DNA from: CAVZTA01 sp963778025
GTDB lineage: Bacteria; Chloroflexota; Limnocylindria; Limnocylindrales; CSP1-4
NCBI GenBank assembly: GCA_963778025.1
Contig: CAVZTA010000019.1
Coordinates: 434,001 to 498,000, forward strand
Length of the DNA stretch: 64,000 bases
Direction: 5' to 3'
Shown: positions 35,631 through 45,034 of the stretch, piece after piece
How positions within the stretch are numbered: the stretch's first letter is position 1
Layout of the letters: each line of letters opens with the position of its first letter
Program-made: the position numbers and the translations under genes
The notes under the pieces: generated by a model
Databases searched by the model: none
Seen by the model: only the letters and a program-made list of their open reading frames with translations
Told to the model about the DNA's origin: nothing

Positions 35631-38215
35631 AGCTCGAGGTCCCGGCGCTGTCGCTGGTCGTCCTCGTCGGGACGACCGGCTCGGGCAAGTCGACGTTCGC
35701 ACGCCGTCACTTCCTGCCCACGGAGGTGCTCTCGTCGGACACGTTCCGCGGGCTGGTCGCGGATGACGAGAACGACCAGTCGGCGACCGAGGCAGCGTTC
35801 GACGCCCTGCACTACATCGCAGCGAAGCGGCTGGAGGCCGGCCGGCTGACGGTCATCGACGCCACGAATGTCCAGCCCGAGGCGCGGCGGCCGCTCATCC
35901 AGCTCGCCCGGCGCTACCACATGCTGCCGGTGGCGATCGCCCTCGACATCCCCGAGGCGATCTGTGAACAGCGCAATGCCAGCCGCCCGGATCGGCAGTT
36001 CGGCCCGCATGTCCTCCGCCGCCAGCGCCAGGCGCTCCGCCGCTCGCTGCCGGGCCTTCGCAAGGAGGGCTTCAACCACGTCTGGATCCTGCGCGCGGAC
36101 GAGGTCGACGACGTCGAGGTCGAGCGCCAGCCACTGTGGAACGACAAGCGCGAGCTGACCGGGCCGTTCGACATCATCGGCGACGTCCACGGCTGCGCCG
36201 ACGAGCTCGAGGAGCTGCTCGCGACGCTGGGCTACGAGGTCGCGGAGCGGCGCGACGGCACGTCGCTCGACGCCGGGCCGGTCTACCGCCATCCCGAGGG
36301 CCGGACGGTCGTCTTCCTGGGCGACCTCGTCGATCGCGGGCCGCGTGTCCTCGACACCCTGCGGATCGCCCGGAACCTCGTCGAATCGGGTGCCGGCCTG
36401 TGCGTCATGGGCAACCACGAGGCGAAGTTCCTGCGCGCGCTCCAGGGCCGCCAGGTGCAGGTCACGCACGGCCTGGGCGAGAGCCTCGCGGAGCTGGACG
36501 CGCTGGAACCGGGCGCCCGCGACGCCCTGAAGGAGGAGCTCAAGACCTGGCTCGACGCGCGGATCAGCCACTACGTCCTGGACGGTGGCGCGCTCGTCGT
36601 CGCCCACGCCGGGCTCAAGGCGGAGATGCATGGTCGCGGGTCGCGCGGCGTCCGGGAGTTCGCGCTGTATGGCGACACGACCGGCGAGATCGATGAGTTC
36701 GGGTTCCCGGTCCGGCTCGACTGGGCGCAGCACTACCGCGCTCGCGCGACCGTCGTCTACGGCCACACGCCCGTCCCCGAGGCCGATTGGCTGAACGGCA
36801 CGATCGACATCGATACCGGGTGCGTCTTCGGGGGCAAGCTCACGGCGCTCCGCTACCCCGAGCGCGAGCTGGTGTCCGTGCCCGCGCGGCGCACGTACTA
36901 CGAACCCGGTCGTCCGTTCCTGCCGGAGCAGGTCGCGGCGCCGGTCCTGACGGCGCAGCAGCGGCACGACGATCTGCTCGACCTCGCCGACGTCCTCGGC
37001 AAGCGCATCGTCGAGACGCGGCTCATGGGCAAGGTCACCGTCCGGGAGGACCAGACCGCGGCCGCCCTCGAGGTGATGAGCCGCTTCGCGGTCGATCCTC
37101 GCTGGCTGGTCTATCTGCCACCGACGATGTCGCCGTCGGAGACCCATCCCGACGGGCCGTACCTCGAGCATCCAGCGGAGGCGTTCGCCTACTACCGCAC
37201 CAGCGGCGTCCCGCACGTGGTCATCGAGGAGAAGCACATGGGGTCGCGCGCGGTCGCGGTCGTGTGCCGGGACGCCGAGGTCGCCCACCGCCGCTTCGGC
37301 ATCACCGACGGCTCGTCGGGCACCATCTACACGCGGACCGGTCGCCGGTTCTTCGAGGACGCGGAGCTCGAGCGCGCCGTGCTGGGTCGGATCGTCGACG
37401 CCGCGACGGGCGCCGGTCTCTGGGATGAGCTGTCGACGGACTGGCTGCTGCTGGACGCGGAGCTCATGCCCTGGTCGGCCAAGGCGCAGGAGCTCCTGAG
37501 TCGGCAGTACGCGCCGGTGGGCGTGGCGGCGCGCAACGCGCTGGAAGCGAGCGTCGAGGCGCTCGACGCGGCGGTCGTGCGTGGCGTCGAGGTCGAGGCG
37601 CTGGCGACGCGCATGCGTGAGCGGCGGGCACTCGCCGACCGGTATGTCGCCGCCTACTCGCGCTATGCGTGGCCGGTGCACTCGATCGACGACCTGCGCC
37701 TCGCGCCGTTCCACCTCCTCGCGACCGAAAGCCGGACGCACGTCGACCGCGACCACACCTGGCACATGGACACCCTCGCGAGGCTGTGCGCGCAGGATCC
37801 TGGGCTCCTTGTCGCTACCCCGTATCGAGTCGTCGACGTCACGGACGAGGCGTCCGTCGCGGACGGCGTCGCGTGGTGGGAGGCCCTCACGGGCGCCGGT
37901 GGCGAAGGGATGGTCGTGAAGCCGCTCTCGTTCCTGCCCGGCCGCACGTCGAAGGGACCCGTCCAGCCGGCGGTCAAGTGCCGCGGTCCGGAGTACCTCC
38001 GGATCATCTATGGCCCGGAATACGACCTGCCGGAGCATCTCACCCGGCTGCGGATCCGCGGCGTCGGCGGCAAGCGTGCGCTCGCCAGCCGGGAGTTCGC
38101 GCTGGGCGTCGAGGCGCTCGAGCGCTTCACACGCCATGAGCCGCTGCGACGCGTGCACGAATGCGTGTTCGCCGTCCTGGCGCTGGAGAGCGAGCCGGTC
38201 GACCCGCGACTCTAG
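35627..38215 (+). CDS. pnkp: Polynucleotide kinase-phosphatase Pnkp (RNA repair, with ligase domain)
   Basis: An intact 862-aa three-domain RNA repair enzyme. The N-terminal 5'-kinase has P-loop GTTGSGKST at about 15-23. The central metallophosphoesterase (about 180-450) has DIIGDVHGCADE, FLGDLVDRGPR and MGNHEAKF; it removes 2',3'-cyclic phosphate. The C-terminal adenylyltransferase/ligase has EEKHMGSRAV near 534-543, with Lys as the nucleotide attachment site, and ends with EGMVVKPLSF and QPAVKCRG motifs. The ligase needs Hen1 to complete sealing. Together they repair tRNAs cleaved by ribotoxins. Coupled to hen1 by a 4-bp overlap. Confidence 0.94.
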   Translation: MKLEVPALSLVVLVGTTGSGKSTFARRHFLPTEVLSSDTFRGLVADDENDQSATEAAFDALHYIAAKRLEAGRLTVIDATNVQPEARRPLIQLARRYHMLPVAIALDIPEAICEQRNASRPDRQFGPHVLRRQRQALRRSLPGLRKEGFNHVWILRADEVDDVEVERQPLWNDKRELTGPFDIIGDVHGCADELEELLATLGYEVAERRDGTSLDAGPVYRHPEGRTVVFLGDLVDRGPRVLDTLRIARNLVESGAGLCVMGNHEAKFLRALQGRQVQVTHGLGESLAELDALEPGARDALKEELKTWLDARISHYVLDGGALVVAHAGLKAEMHGRGSRGVREFALYGDTTGEIDEFGFPVRLDWAQHYRARATVVYGHTPVPEADWLNGTIDIDTGCVFGGKLTALRYPERELVSVPARRTYYEPGRPFLPEQVAAPVLTAQQRHDDLLDLADVLGKRIVETRLMGKVTVREDQTAAALEVMSRFAVDPRWLVYLPPTMSPSETHPDGPYLEHPAEAFAYYRTSGVPHVVIEEKHMGSRAVAVVCRDAEVAHRRFGITDGSSGTIYTRTGRRFFEDAELERAVLGRIVDAATGAGLWDELSTDWLLLDAELMPWSAKAQELLSRQYAPVGVAARNALEASVEALDAAVVRGVEVEALATRMRERRALADRYVAAYSRYAWPVHSIDDLRLAPFHLLATESRTHVDRDHTWHMDTLARLCAQDPGLLVATPYRVVDVTDEASVADGVAWWEALTGAGGEGMVVKPLSFLPGRTSKGPVQPAVKCRGPEYLRIIYGPEYDLPEHLTRLRIRGVGGKRALASREFALGVEALERFTRHEPLRRVHECVFAVLALESEPVDPRL

Positions 38216-38548
38216 GTCTCTTCACCGGGCGTGCCCCGCCGATGCTCCTGGCGCATGGATCCGGCCACGGCGGCCGGCGTGACGGGCAGCGGCGCTGCTG
38301 CTCGGATGCGCCGCCGGGCGGCTCACCTGGCGCTGCTCCGACTCGATCGCGCCGCCGGGCGGCTCACCTGGCGCCGGAGGGCGGACACAGGCGACGATCG
38401 CGCCGCCCAGCGGCTCGACTGACGGCCGAGGGGCGTGCCCTTCGTCCGTTGAGCCGCCCAGCGGTGCAGGCGACCGGAAGTGGGACCCTCGGCGGCGACT
38501 TGCGCAGTCTCGTTGCAAGCATCACGCAAGAACGCGTAAGATCGTGAC
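38216..38548. repeat. Intergenic array of REP-like palindromes
   Basis: Four units with spacings of about 41, 51 and 51 bp: GCCGCCGGGCGGC at 38310-38322 and 38351-38363, GCCGCCCAGCGGC at 38402-38414, and GCCGCCCAGCGGT at 38453-38465. The first two sit in an identical 26-bp direct repeat (38308-38333 and 38349-38374). The end of the gap is the AT-richer lacI promoter region. No gene is visible. Confidence 0.6.
38513..38523. promoter_or_regulatory. Candidate LacI-family operator element upstream of lacI
   Basis: TTGCAAGCATC, 26 bp before the lacI start, with an inverted GCAA after it. A near copy (TTGCAATCATC) lies before the alpha-glucosidase gene at 39635-39645. Binding is inference. Confidence 0.35.
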
Positions 38549-39601
38549 ATGTCGAGACGACTCGCGGAGGTCGCGAAGCAGGTCGGGGTCAGCGAGGCGA
38601 CGGTCAGCCGCGTCCTCAACGACAAGCCCGGCGTCTCCGAGGCGACCCGCCAGGCGGTGCTCACGGCGCTCGACGTCCTGGGCTACGAGCGCCCGACGAA
38701 GCTCCGCGGCGAACGCGCCCGCCTCGTCGGCCTGGTCCTCCCGGAGCTGCAGAACCCCATCTTCCCGGCCTTCGCCGAGGTCGTCAGCGGCGCCCTCGCG
38801 CAGCAGGGCTTCACCCCGGTCCTGTGCACCCAGACCGCGGGCGGCGTGACGGAGGCCGACTACATCGACCTCCTCCTCAGTCACCAGGTCAGCGGTGTCG
38901 TGTTCGCCGGCGGCTTCTACGCCCAGGCCGACGCGCCGCACGAGCACTACCAGCTCCTCTCCGATCGCCACCTGCCGACCGTCCTCGTGAACGCCGCCAT
39001 CGACGGCCTGCCGTTCCCGCGGGTGTCGTGCGACGACGCGGTCGCCGCGGAGCAAGCGCTCAACCATCTGCGGTCGCTCGGTCACGAGCGCATCGGCGTG
39101 TTGCTCGGGCCGTCGGACCACGTGCCCTCGCGGCGCAAGCTCACCGCCATCCGGGCGCTCGCGAAACGCGAGGGGCTCGCGCTGCCCGAGGACCGCATCG
39201 CGCACGGCATGTACTCGCTGGAGGCCGCCCAGGCGGGCGCCGCGCGGCTCATCGCGCGGGGCGTGACGGGGATCATCTGCGCGTCGGACCCGATGGCGCT
39301 GGGCGCGATCCGCGCGGCCCGTCGCGCCGGCAAGGCCGTCCCCGACGACATCTCGATCGTGGGCTATGACGACTCCGCGCTGATGAACTGCACCGAACCG
39401 CCGCTCACGACCGTCCGCCAGCCGATCGAGCCCATGGGCCGCATGGTCATCGAGCTGCTGACGCGCCAGATGGCGGGTGCGACGGTCGCTGCCGACGAGT
39501 ACTTCTTCGAGCCCGAGCTCGTCGTCCGCGGCTCGACCGGCCCGGCGCCGGACGCCGCGAACGGCCGGCGGCGGCACCAGGAGGTCGCGGCAACGGCCTG
39601 A
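38549..39601 (+). CDS. LacI family transcriptional regulator
   Basis: A 350-aa repressor. The headpiece is RLAEVAKQVGVSEATVSRVL, the hinge helix follows, and a periplasmic-binding-protein-like sensor domain runs to the end (VGLVLPELQNPIFPAFAEVV; CASDPMALGAIRAARRAG; ISIVGYDDSALMNCTEPPLT). It heads an alpha-glucoside locus (GH13 enzyme, binding protein, two permeases) and is expected to repress it in the absence of sugar. A shared TTGCAA-type element precedes both lacI and the GH13 gene. Confidence 0.9.
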   Translation: MSRRLAEVAKQVGVSEATVSRVLNDKPGVSEATRQAVLTALDVLGYERPTKLRGERARLVGLVLPELQNPIFPAFAEVVSGALAQQGFTPVLCTQTAGGVTEADYIDLLLSHQVSGVVFAGGFYAQADAPHEHYQLLSDRHLPTVLVNAAIDGLPFPRVSCDDAVAAEQALNHLRSLGHERIGVLLGPSDHVPSRRKLTAIRALAKREGLALPEDRIAHGMYSLEAAQAGAARLIARGVTGIICASDPMALGAIRAARRAGKAVPDDISIVGYDDSALMNCTEPPLTTVRQPIEPMGRMVIELLTRQMAGATVAADEYFFEPELVVRGSTGPAPDAANGRRRHQEVAATA

Positions 39602-39634
39602 CAGTAGGAACTTCGACAATCTTCTGTCGAGTTC

Positions 39635-39645
39635 TTGCAATCATC
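39635..39645. promoter_or_regulatory. Candidate LacI-family operator element upstream of the GH13 gene
   Basis: TTGCAATCATC in the AT-rich 112-bp gap between lacI and the glucosidase. It matches 10 of 11 positions of the element before lacI. Confidence 0.35.
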
Positions 39646-39713
39646 GGTTAGATAGGGTACGTTGCGCTTCGCGCCGCCCGCGGAAGGGGTCGGCGAAGCC
39701 ACGAAGGACCGAC

Positions 39714-41503
39714 GTGACCGATCGAGCCCTGGCTGACCTTCCCGGCGCCGTCATCGGCCTGCCGACCGCGGCCGCCCCGCTCGCGGTCGCGTCGACGCCG
39801 CCGACACCGGGCGCGGCGCCCACGCCCGCCACCGATCCGACGTGGTGGCGCAGCGCGGTCATCTACCAGGTCTACGTCCGGAGCTTCGCCGACGGCGATG
39901 GCGACGGGACCGGCGACCTCGCCGGCGTCCGCGCGCGGCTCCCCTATCTGCACGACCTCGGCGTCGATGCCATCTGGTTCACGCCCTGGTACCTGAGCCC
40001 GCTCGCCGACGGCGGCTACGACGTCGCCGACTACCGCGCGATCGACCCGGCATTCGGCACACTCGCGGAGGCGGAGGCCCTCATCGCGGAGGCGCTCGCC
40101 CTGGGCATCCGGACGATCGTCGACATCGTCCCGAACCATGTCTCGACGCGGCATGCCTGGTTCCAGCAGGCCCTCGCGGCCGGCCCCGGCTCACGCGAGC
40201 GCGAACGGTTCTGGTTCCGGCCGGGCCGCGGCGCGAACGGCGACGAGCGTCCCGACGGACTGGCGCGGCGAGTTCGGCGGCCCGGCGTGGACCCGGACCA
40301 CGAACCCCGATGGCACGCCCGGCGAGTGGTACCTCCACCTGTTCACGCCGGAGCAGCCGGATCTCAACTGGGACCACCCGGATGTACGGCGCGAGCACGA
40401 GGACATCCTCCGGTTCTGGTTCGACCGCGGCGCGGCCGGCGTCCGCATCGACTCGGCGGCGCTGCTCCTCAAGGATCCCGCCCTTCCGGAGATCACCGGC
40501 GACCACGCCCCGGGCGACCACCCGACCACCGACCGCGACGAGCTCCACGACATCTACCGCAGCTGGCGGGCGATCGCCGACAGCTACCCGGGCGCCCGGA
40601 TCCTCGTGGGCGAGCTGTGGATCGGTGACCCGGAGCGGTTCGCCCGCTATCTCCGTCCCGACGAGCTCCACACCGCGTTCAACTTCGACTTCATGGCCCG
40701 GCCCTGGGAGGCCCGGGCGCTGCGGGCATCGATCGACGGCACGCTCGCGTCGCACCGGCCGATCGGCGCGCCGGCGACGTGGACCCTCAGCAACCATGAC
40801 GTGACACGGCCCGTCACGCGCTACGGACGCGGCGGACAGCTCCTTCGCGTTCGCGCGGAAGCGCTTCGGGACGCCCACCGATCCCGAGCTCGGTCGCCGG
40901 CGCGCCCGCGCCGCGGCGCTGCTCACCGCGGCCCTGCCGGGCTCCCTGTACCTCTACCAGGGCGACGAGCTCGGCCTCGACGAGGTCGAGATCCCAGCCG
41001 ATGAGATCCAGGATCCGATGCACGCCCGCTCCGGCGGCATCGACCCGGGACGGGACGGCTGCCGCGTGCCGCTGCCGTGGTCCGGCACGCACCCGCCGTT
41101 CGGGTTCTCGCCGACCGAGACCGGCGCACGGCCCTGGCTCACCCAGCCGGCGCACTGGGCCGCCCTGACGGTCGAGGCCCAGGAGCGCGACCCGGGCTCG
41201 ATGCTGTGCCTCTACCGGACCGTCCTGGCCATCCGGCGCGAGGAACCCGCCCTCGCGGGGCAGGAGCTGCGCTGGCTCGATGCGCCGGACGGCGTCCTCG
41301 CCTTCGCCCGCGGCGATGCCGGCCAGCCCGCCGGTCTCGTGCATCTCACGAACCTGTCCCCCCGGCCGGTGCCGCTGCCGCCCCACGCGGGCGTGCTCGT
41401 CGCGAGCGCCGACATCTCCGATGGCCACCTCCCCGTCGACGCCAGCGTGTGGCTCCGGCCCCTCGCGGATCCGGCGGACGCATCGACGGAGGTGACCGCC
41501 TGA
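39714..41503 (+). CDS. GH13 alpha-glucosidase, two frameshifts
   Basis: A cytoplasmic alpha-amylase-fold enzyme of about 595 aa. After a Pro/Ala-rich 40-residue start come WWRSAVIYQVYVRSFADGDG, IVDIVPNHVS and GVRIDSAALLLKDP (nucleophile Asp). These are followed by ILVGELWI (acid/base Glu) and TWTLSNHDVTRPVTRYG (third acid). Slips near 40250 and 40850 split it into frames that join into one enzyme. It resembles oligo-1,6-glucosidase/alpha-glucosidase. GTG start at 39714 with GAAGGA upstream. It likely hydrolyses the sugar imported by the following ABC genes. Confidence 0.88.
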
Positions 41504-41573
41504 GGACCGTTCGAGCCACGAGTCGACGACCCGATCGTCAGCCATCCCCCTGTGAGGAGAGGAGCGCACGCGG

Positions 41574-43016
41574 ATGAGATCCAGGTCCAGCCTTCGATCG
41601 ATCGGCACCCTCGGGGTGCTCGCCGGCCTCGTGGTCGGCGCCTGCAGCCCGGCGGCGAACACGGCATCGAGCGCCGCACCGAGCGCGACGACCGCGCCGG
41701 CGGCCACCGCGACGGCCGCCGCGCCGAGCCAGAGCGCCGCCGCCGAGAACGTCGCGATCACCGTCGTCAGCCTGAAGCCGGGCAGCGAGCAGACCGCGTT
41801 CGACGCGTTCGACGCGCAGGTCAAGCAGTTCGAGGACGCCAACCCGACCATCGACGTCACGGCCCAGGAATACGAGTGGACGGGCCCGACGTTCGCCGCT
41901 CAGCTCGCCGGCGGCACGTTGCCGGACGTGTTCACGATCCCGTTCACCGACGGCAAGTCGCTCATCGAGCAGGGCCAGCTCGCGGACATCTCCGCCGAGG
42001 TCGCGCAGCTGCCGTACGCCACGAAGTTCAACCCGAACGTGCTCGCCGCCGGTCAGGACGCGAGCGGCACCACCTTCGCCCTGCCGACGGCGGCCTACGG
42101 CATCGGCCTCCAGTACAACCGCAAGCTGTTCGAGGCAGCGGGCCTCGATCCGAACAAGCCGCCCGCGACGTGGGACGACATCCGCGCCGCGGCCAAGGCG
42201 ATCGCCGCCAAGACCGGGCAGGCCGGCTTCTCCCAGATGACCCAGAGCAACACCGGCGGCTGGATGCTGACCACGCTGACCTACGCGATGGGCGGCCGGA
42301 TGCAGACCAACGACAACGGGAAGATCACCTCGACCATCGCCAACCCGGGCACGAAGGAGGCCCTCGAGACGCTGAAGTCGTTCCGCTGGGGCGATGACTC
42401 GATGGGCAGCAACTTCCTGCTCGACTGGGGCGGCATCAACGCCGAGTTCGCCGCCGGCAAGATCGGCATGTACATGGGCGGCAGCGACGTCTACACGTCG
42501 CTCAAGCAGCAGAATGCGATCGACCCTGACAGCTACGGCCTCGCCACCCTGCCCCTCACCAGCAACCCGGGCGCCGGCCTCCTGGGCGGCGGCACGCTGG
42601 TCGCGGTGAACCCCAAGGCGACCGACGCCGAGCGCGCGGCCGCGGTCAAGTGGATCGACTTCTACTACATGCAGAAGCTGCTCGACCAGGACGCCGCCGT
42701 CACGGACGCGAAGACGCTGTCCGCGGCCGGCCAGCCGGTCGGCGTGCCGTCGCTGCCGATCTTCGACAAGGCGACGTTCGACCAGTCGCTCGACTGGATC
42801 AAGGACTACGTCAACGTGCCGCTCGACCAGATGCAGTCGTTCCGCGACGGCATCTTCCAGCAGCCGCTCGTGCCCGAGCCTTCGGCGCACACCCAGGAGA
42901 TGTACGCGATCCTCGACACGGTCGTGCAGTCGGTCCTCACGGACCAGAAGGCGGACGTCGACGCGCTCCTGGCCGATGCCGACAAGCAGGTCCAGGCGCT
43001 CATCGACGCCGACTGA
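41574..43016 (+). CDS. Sugar ABC transporter substrate-binding lipoprotein
   Basis: A 480-aa extracellular binding protein. The signal peptide ends VVGACSPAAN (lipobox), followed by an Ala/Ser/Thr linker of about 35 residues. The mature part is a family-1 maltose-type binding protein: FDAQVKQFEDANPTIDVTAQ, YGIGLQYNRKLFEAAGLD and ADISDG-like acidic loops, with a GKIGMYMGGSDVY block. An alpha-glucoside ligand is inferred from the GH13 gene 70 bp upstream. Confidence 0.88.
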   Translation: MRSRSSLRSIGTLGVLAGLVVGACSPAANTASSAAPSATTAPAATATAAAPSQSAAAENVAITVVSLKPGSEQTAFDAFDAQVKQFEDANPTIDVTAQEYEWTGPTFAAQLAGGTLPDVFTIPFTDGKSLIEQGQLADISAEVAQLPYATKFNPNVLAAGQDASGTTFALPTAAYGIGLQYNRKLFEAAGLDPNKPPATWDDIRAAAKAIAAKTGQAGFSQMTQSNTGGWMLTTLTYAMGGRMQTNDNGKITSTIANPGTKEALETLKSFRWGDDSMGSNFLLDWGGINAEFAAGKIGMYMGGSDVYTSLKQQNAIDPDSYGLATLPLTSNPGAGLLGGGTLVAVNPKATDAERAAAVKWIDFYYMQKLLDQDAAVTDAKTLSAAGQPVGVPSLPIFDKATFDQSLDWIKDYVNVPLDQMQSFRDGIFQQPLVPEPSAHTQEMYAILDTVVQSVLTDQKADVDALLADADKQVQALIDAD

Positions 43017-43030
43017 CCCGCTCCCCCTCG

Positions 43031-43069
43031 ACGGCGGGCGTCCCTTCCTCCCCCGGGGGCGCCCGCCGT
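43031..43069 (+). terminator. Stem-loop between binding protein and permease genes
   Basis: ACGGCGGGCG pairs perfectly with CGCCCGCCGT across a 19-nt loop, 15 nt after the binding-protein stop. Such structures commonly trim transcripts so that binding protein is made in excess over permeases. There is no U tract. Confidence 0.6.
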
Positions 43070-43114
43070 GACGACTTCAGTGGCCACCCCCTGCGAGCAC
43101 GGTCCCACGGCAAG

Positions 43115-44099
43115 ATGACCGGCACCACCGCCACTCCCCACGAGAGGAGCCCCCTGGCCACGGACGTCCAGGACGGACTCGCCCCGGCCGCACCCCGGAT
43201 CCGCCGACTGCCGGCGGTGCGCGTCCGCCGCCCGAACTGGGCGGCGCTGGTGTTCCTGCTGCCGCTGATCCTCATCTTCGGCCTGTTCAGCTGGCTGCCG
43301 ATCCTCCGCTCGGTGGTGATGAGCATCCAGCAGACCAACCTGGTCGACCCGCCGACGTTCGTCGGCCTCGACAACTTCGCCCACGTCCTCGCCGACCCGC
43401 TGTTCGCCAAGGCAGTCGGCAACACCGTCTACTTCGCGCTGCTGGCGCTCGTGTTCGGCTATCCGATCCCCCTGGCGCTGGCGGTGCTGATGAGCGAGGT
43501 GCGGCGCTCGAGGGGACTGTTCTCGGCGCTCGCCTACCTGCCCGTGATCATGCCGCCGGTGGTCGCCGTGCTGCTCTGGAAGGTGTTCTTCGACGGCTCG
43601 TCGACCGGTCTCTTCAACTCCCTCCTGGCGCAGGTCGGCATCAAGCCCCAGCCGTGGCTGCAGTCGGCCGCGACGGTGATGCCCTCGCTGGTCCTGGAGG
43701 CGACGTGGGCCGCCTTCGGCGGGACGATCCTCATCTACCTCGCCGCTCTCGTGTCGGTGCCGCCGGACCTCTACGACGCCGCCGACACCGACGGCGCGTC
43801 GTTGTGGCAGAAGGTGCGCCACATCACGATCCCGCAGTTGCGCGGCGTGCTGCTGGTCACGTTCATCCTCCAGATCATCGGGACGTCGCAGCTGTTCCTG
43901 GAGCCCTTCCTGTTCACCGGCGGGGGTCCGGCCAACGCGACGACGACCGATCCTGCTGCTGATCTACAAGTACGCGTTCCAGAACAGCATCGGGGGCGAC
44001 TACGGGGCCGCGACGGCGCTCAGCCTGATGCTCGCCGGGTTCCTTGCCCTGCTCTCGGCGGGCTACTTCTGGCTGACGCGCCAGTGGAGCGAAGGGTGA
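43115..44099 (+). CDS. Sugar ABC transporter permease 1 (MalF-like), one frameshift
   Basis: About 328 aa with six TM helices. FLLPLILIFGLFSWLPILRS is helix 1. The EAA-type loop is YDAADTDGASLWQKVRHITIP. Frame slips near 43950 and continues LLLIYKYAFQNSIGGDYGA, then the last helix and SEG at the stop. ATG at 43115 lacks an obvious ribosome site. A GAGAGGAG further down (43139-43146) hints at a non-ATG start near 43154 as alternative. Coupled to permease 2 by a GTGA overlap. Confidence 0.82.
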
Positions 44100-45034
44100 C
44101 CAGCGCCCGGCTGCCGGCCCCGCGCCGGCGCGGCCGTTCCCGTGTCGCCGACGAGCGCGAGGATCGCGCGATCCTGTCGGCCACGGAGCGCCGACGGCCA
44201 CGGACGCGGCACACCATCGACGCGCTCTACGTACTGATGCTCGTGTTCTTCCTGATCGTCGGCCTCGGGCCACTGCTGTGGCTCGCGAAATCGGCCATCA
44301 CGCCCACCCAGGACACGCTGCGCATGCCGCTGGCGCTGTTCCCGCATGGCGTCGACCTCCAGAACCTGGTCACGGCCTGGACGAAGGTCCGCATCGGGCA
44401 CTACGTCCTGAACACGCTGGCCATCGCGTTCGGGGCCTGGCTGTGCCAGCTGGTCGTGGCGACGACGGCCGGGTACGCGCTGTCCGTGCTGCGGCCGCGC
44501 TACGCGGGCATCGTCAGCGGCCTCGTGCTGGCGACGCTGTTCGTGCCCGCGGTGGTCCTGCTGGTCCCGCTCTACCTCGTGATCCTCGACCCACCGTTCC
44601 TCGGTGAGTCGCTGGTCAACTCGTTCTGGGCCGTCTGGCTGCCGGCCGGCGCATCCGCCTTCAACGTGCTGCTGGTGAAGCGCTTCTTCGACCACCTGCC
44701 GCGCGAGGTCTTCGAGGCGGCGCGGGTCGACGGTGCCGGGCCCTATCGGCTCTTCTGGTCGATCGTCCTGCCGATGTCGCGGCCGATCCTGGGCGTCGTC
44801 TCCGTGTTCGCCGTCATCGCGACGTGGAAGGACTATCTCTGGCCGCTGCTCGTGCTGCCCGATCCGGACGTCCAGCCGCTCTCCGTGCGGCTGCCGACCC
44901 TCCAGCGGTCCATCGAGCTCGACGTGTTCCTCGCCGCACTCCTCATCGCCACGGCCATCCCGGTCGTGCTGTTCCTGATCTTCCAGCGGGTCTTCCTGCG
45001 CGGTGGCGGCCTGTCCGGGGCGATCAAGGGCTGA
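44096..45034 (+). CDS. Sugar ABC transporter permease 2 (MalG-like)
   Basis: A 312-aa permease with a basic N-terminal 40 residues and six TM helices. The EAA loop is VFEAARVDGAGPYRLFWSIVLP near residue 215, with the typical WKDYLWPLLVL at the end. The GTG start is inside the permease-1 stop. No ATPase gene is present in this locus, so a shared MsiK/MalK-type ATPase encoded elsewhere is presumably used. The stop abuts the convergent epimerase gene. Confidence 0.88.
   Translation: MTSARLPAPRRRGRSRVADEREDRAILSATERRRPRTRHTIDALYVLMLVFFLIVGLGPLLWLAKSAITPTQDTLRMPLALFPHGVDLQNLVTAWTKVRIGHYVLNTLAIAFGAWLCQLVVATTAGYALSVLRPRYAGIVSGLVLATLFVPAVVLLVPLYLVILDPPFLGESLVNSFWAVWLPAGASAFNVLLVKRFFDHLPREVFEAARVDGAGPYRLFWSIVLPMSRPILGVVSVFAVIATWKDYLWPLLVLPDPDVQPLSVRLPTLQRSIELDVFLAALLIATAIPVVLFLIFQRVFLRGGGLSGAIKG

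Noticed and set aside
35543..38158. 871-aa minus-strand open frame
   Set aside because: Exact antisense shadow of pnkp.
38308..38465. CRISPR-like short repeats
   Set aside because: Units are degenerate 13-bp palindromes with similar rather than unique spacers and no cas genes.
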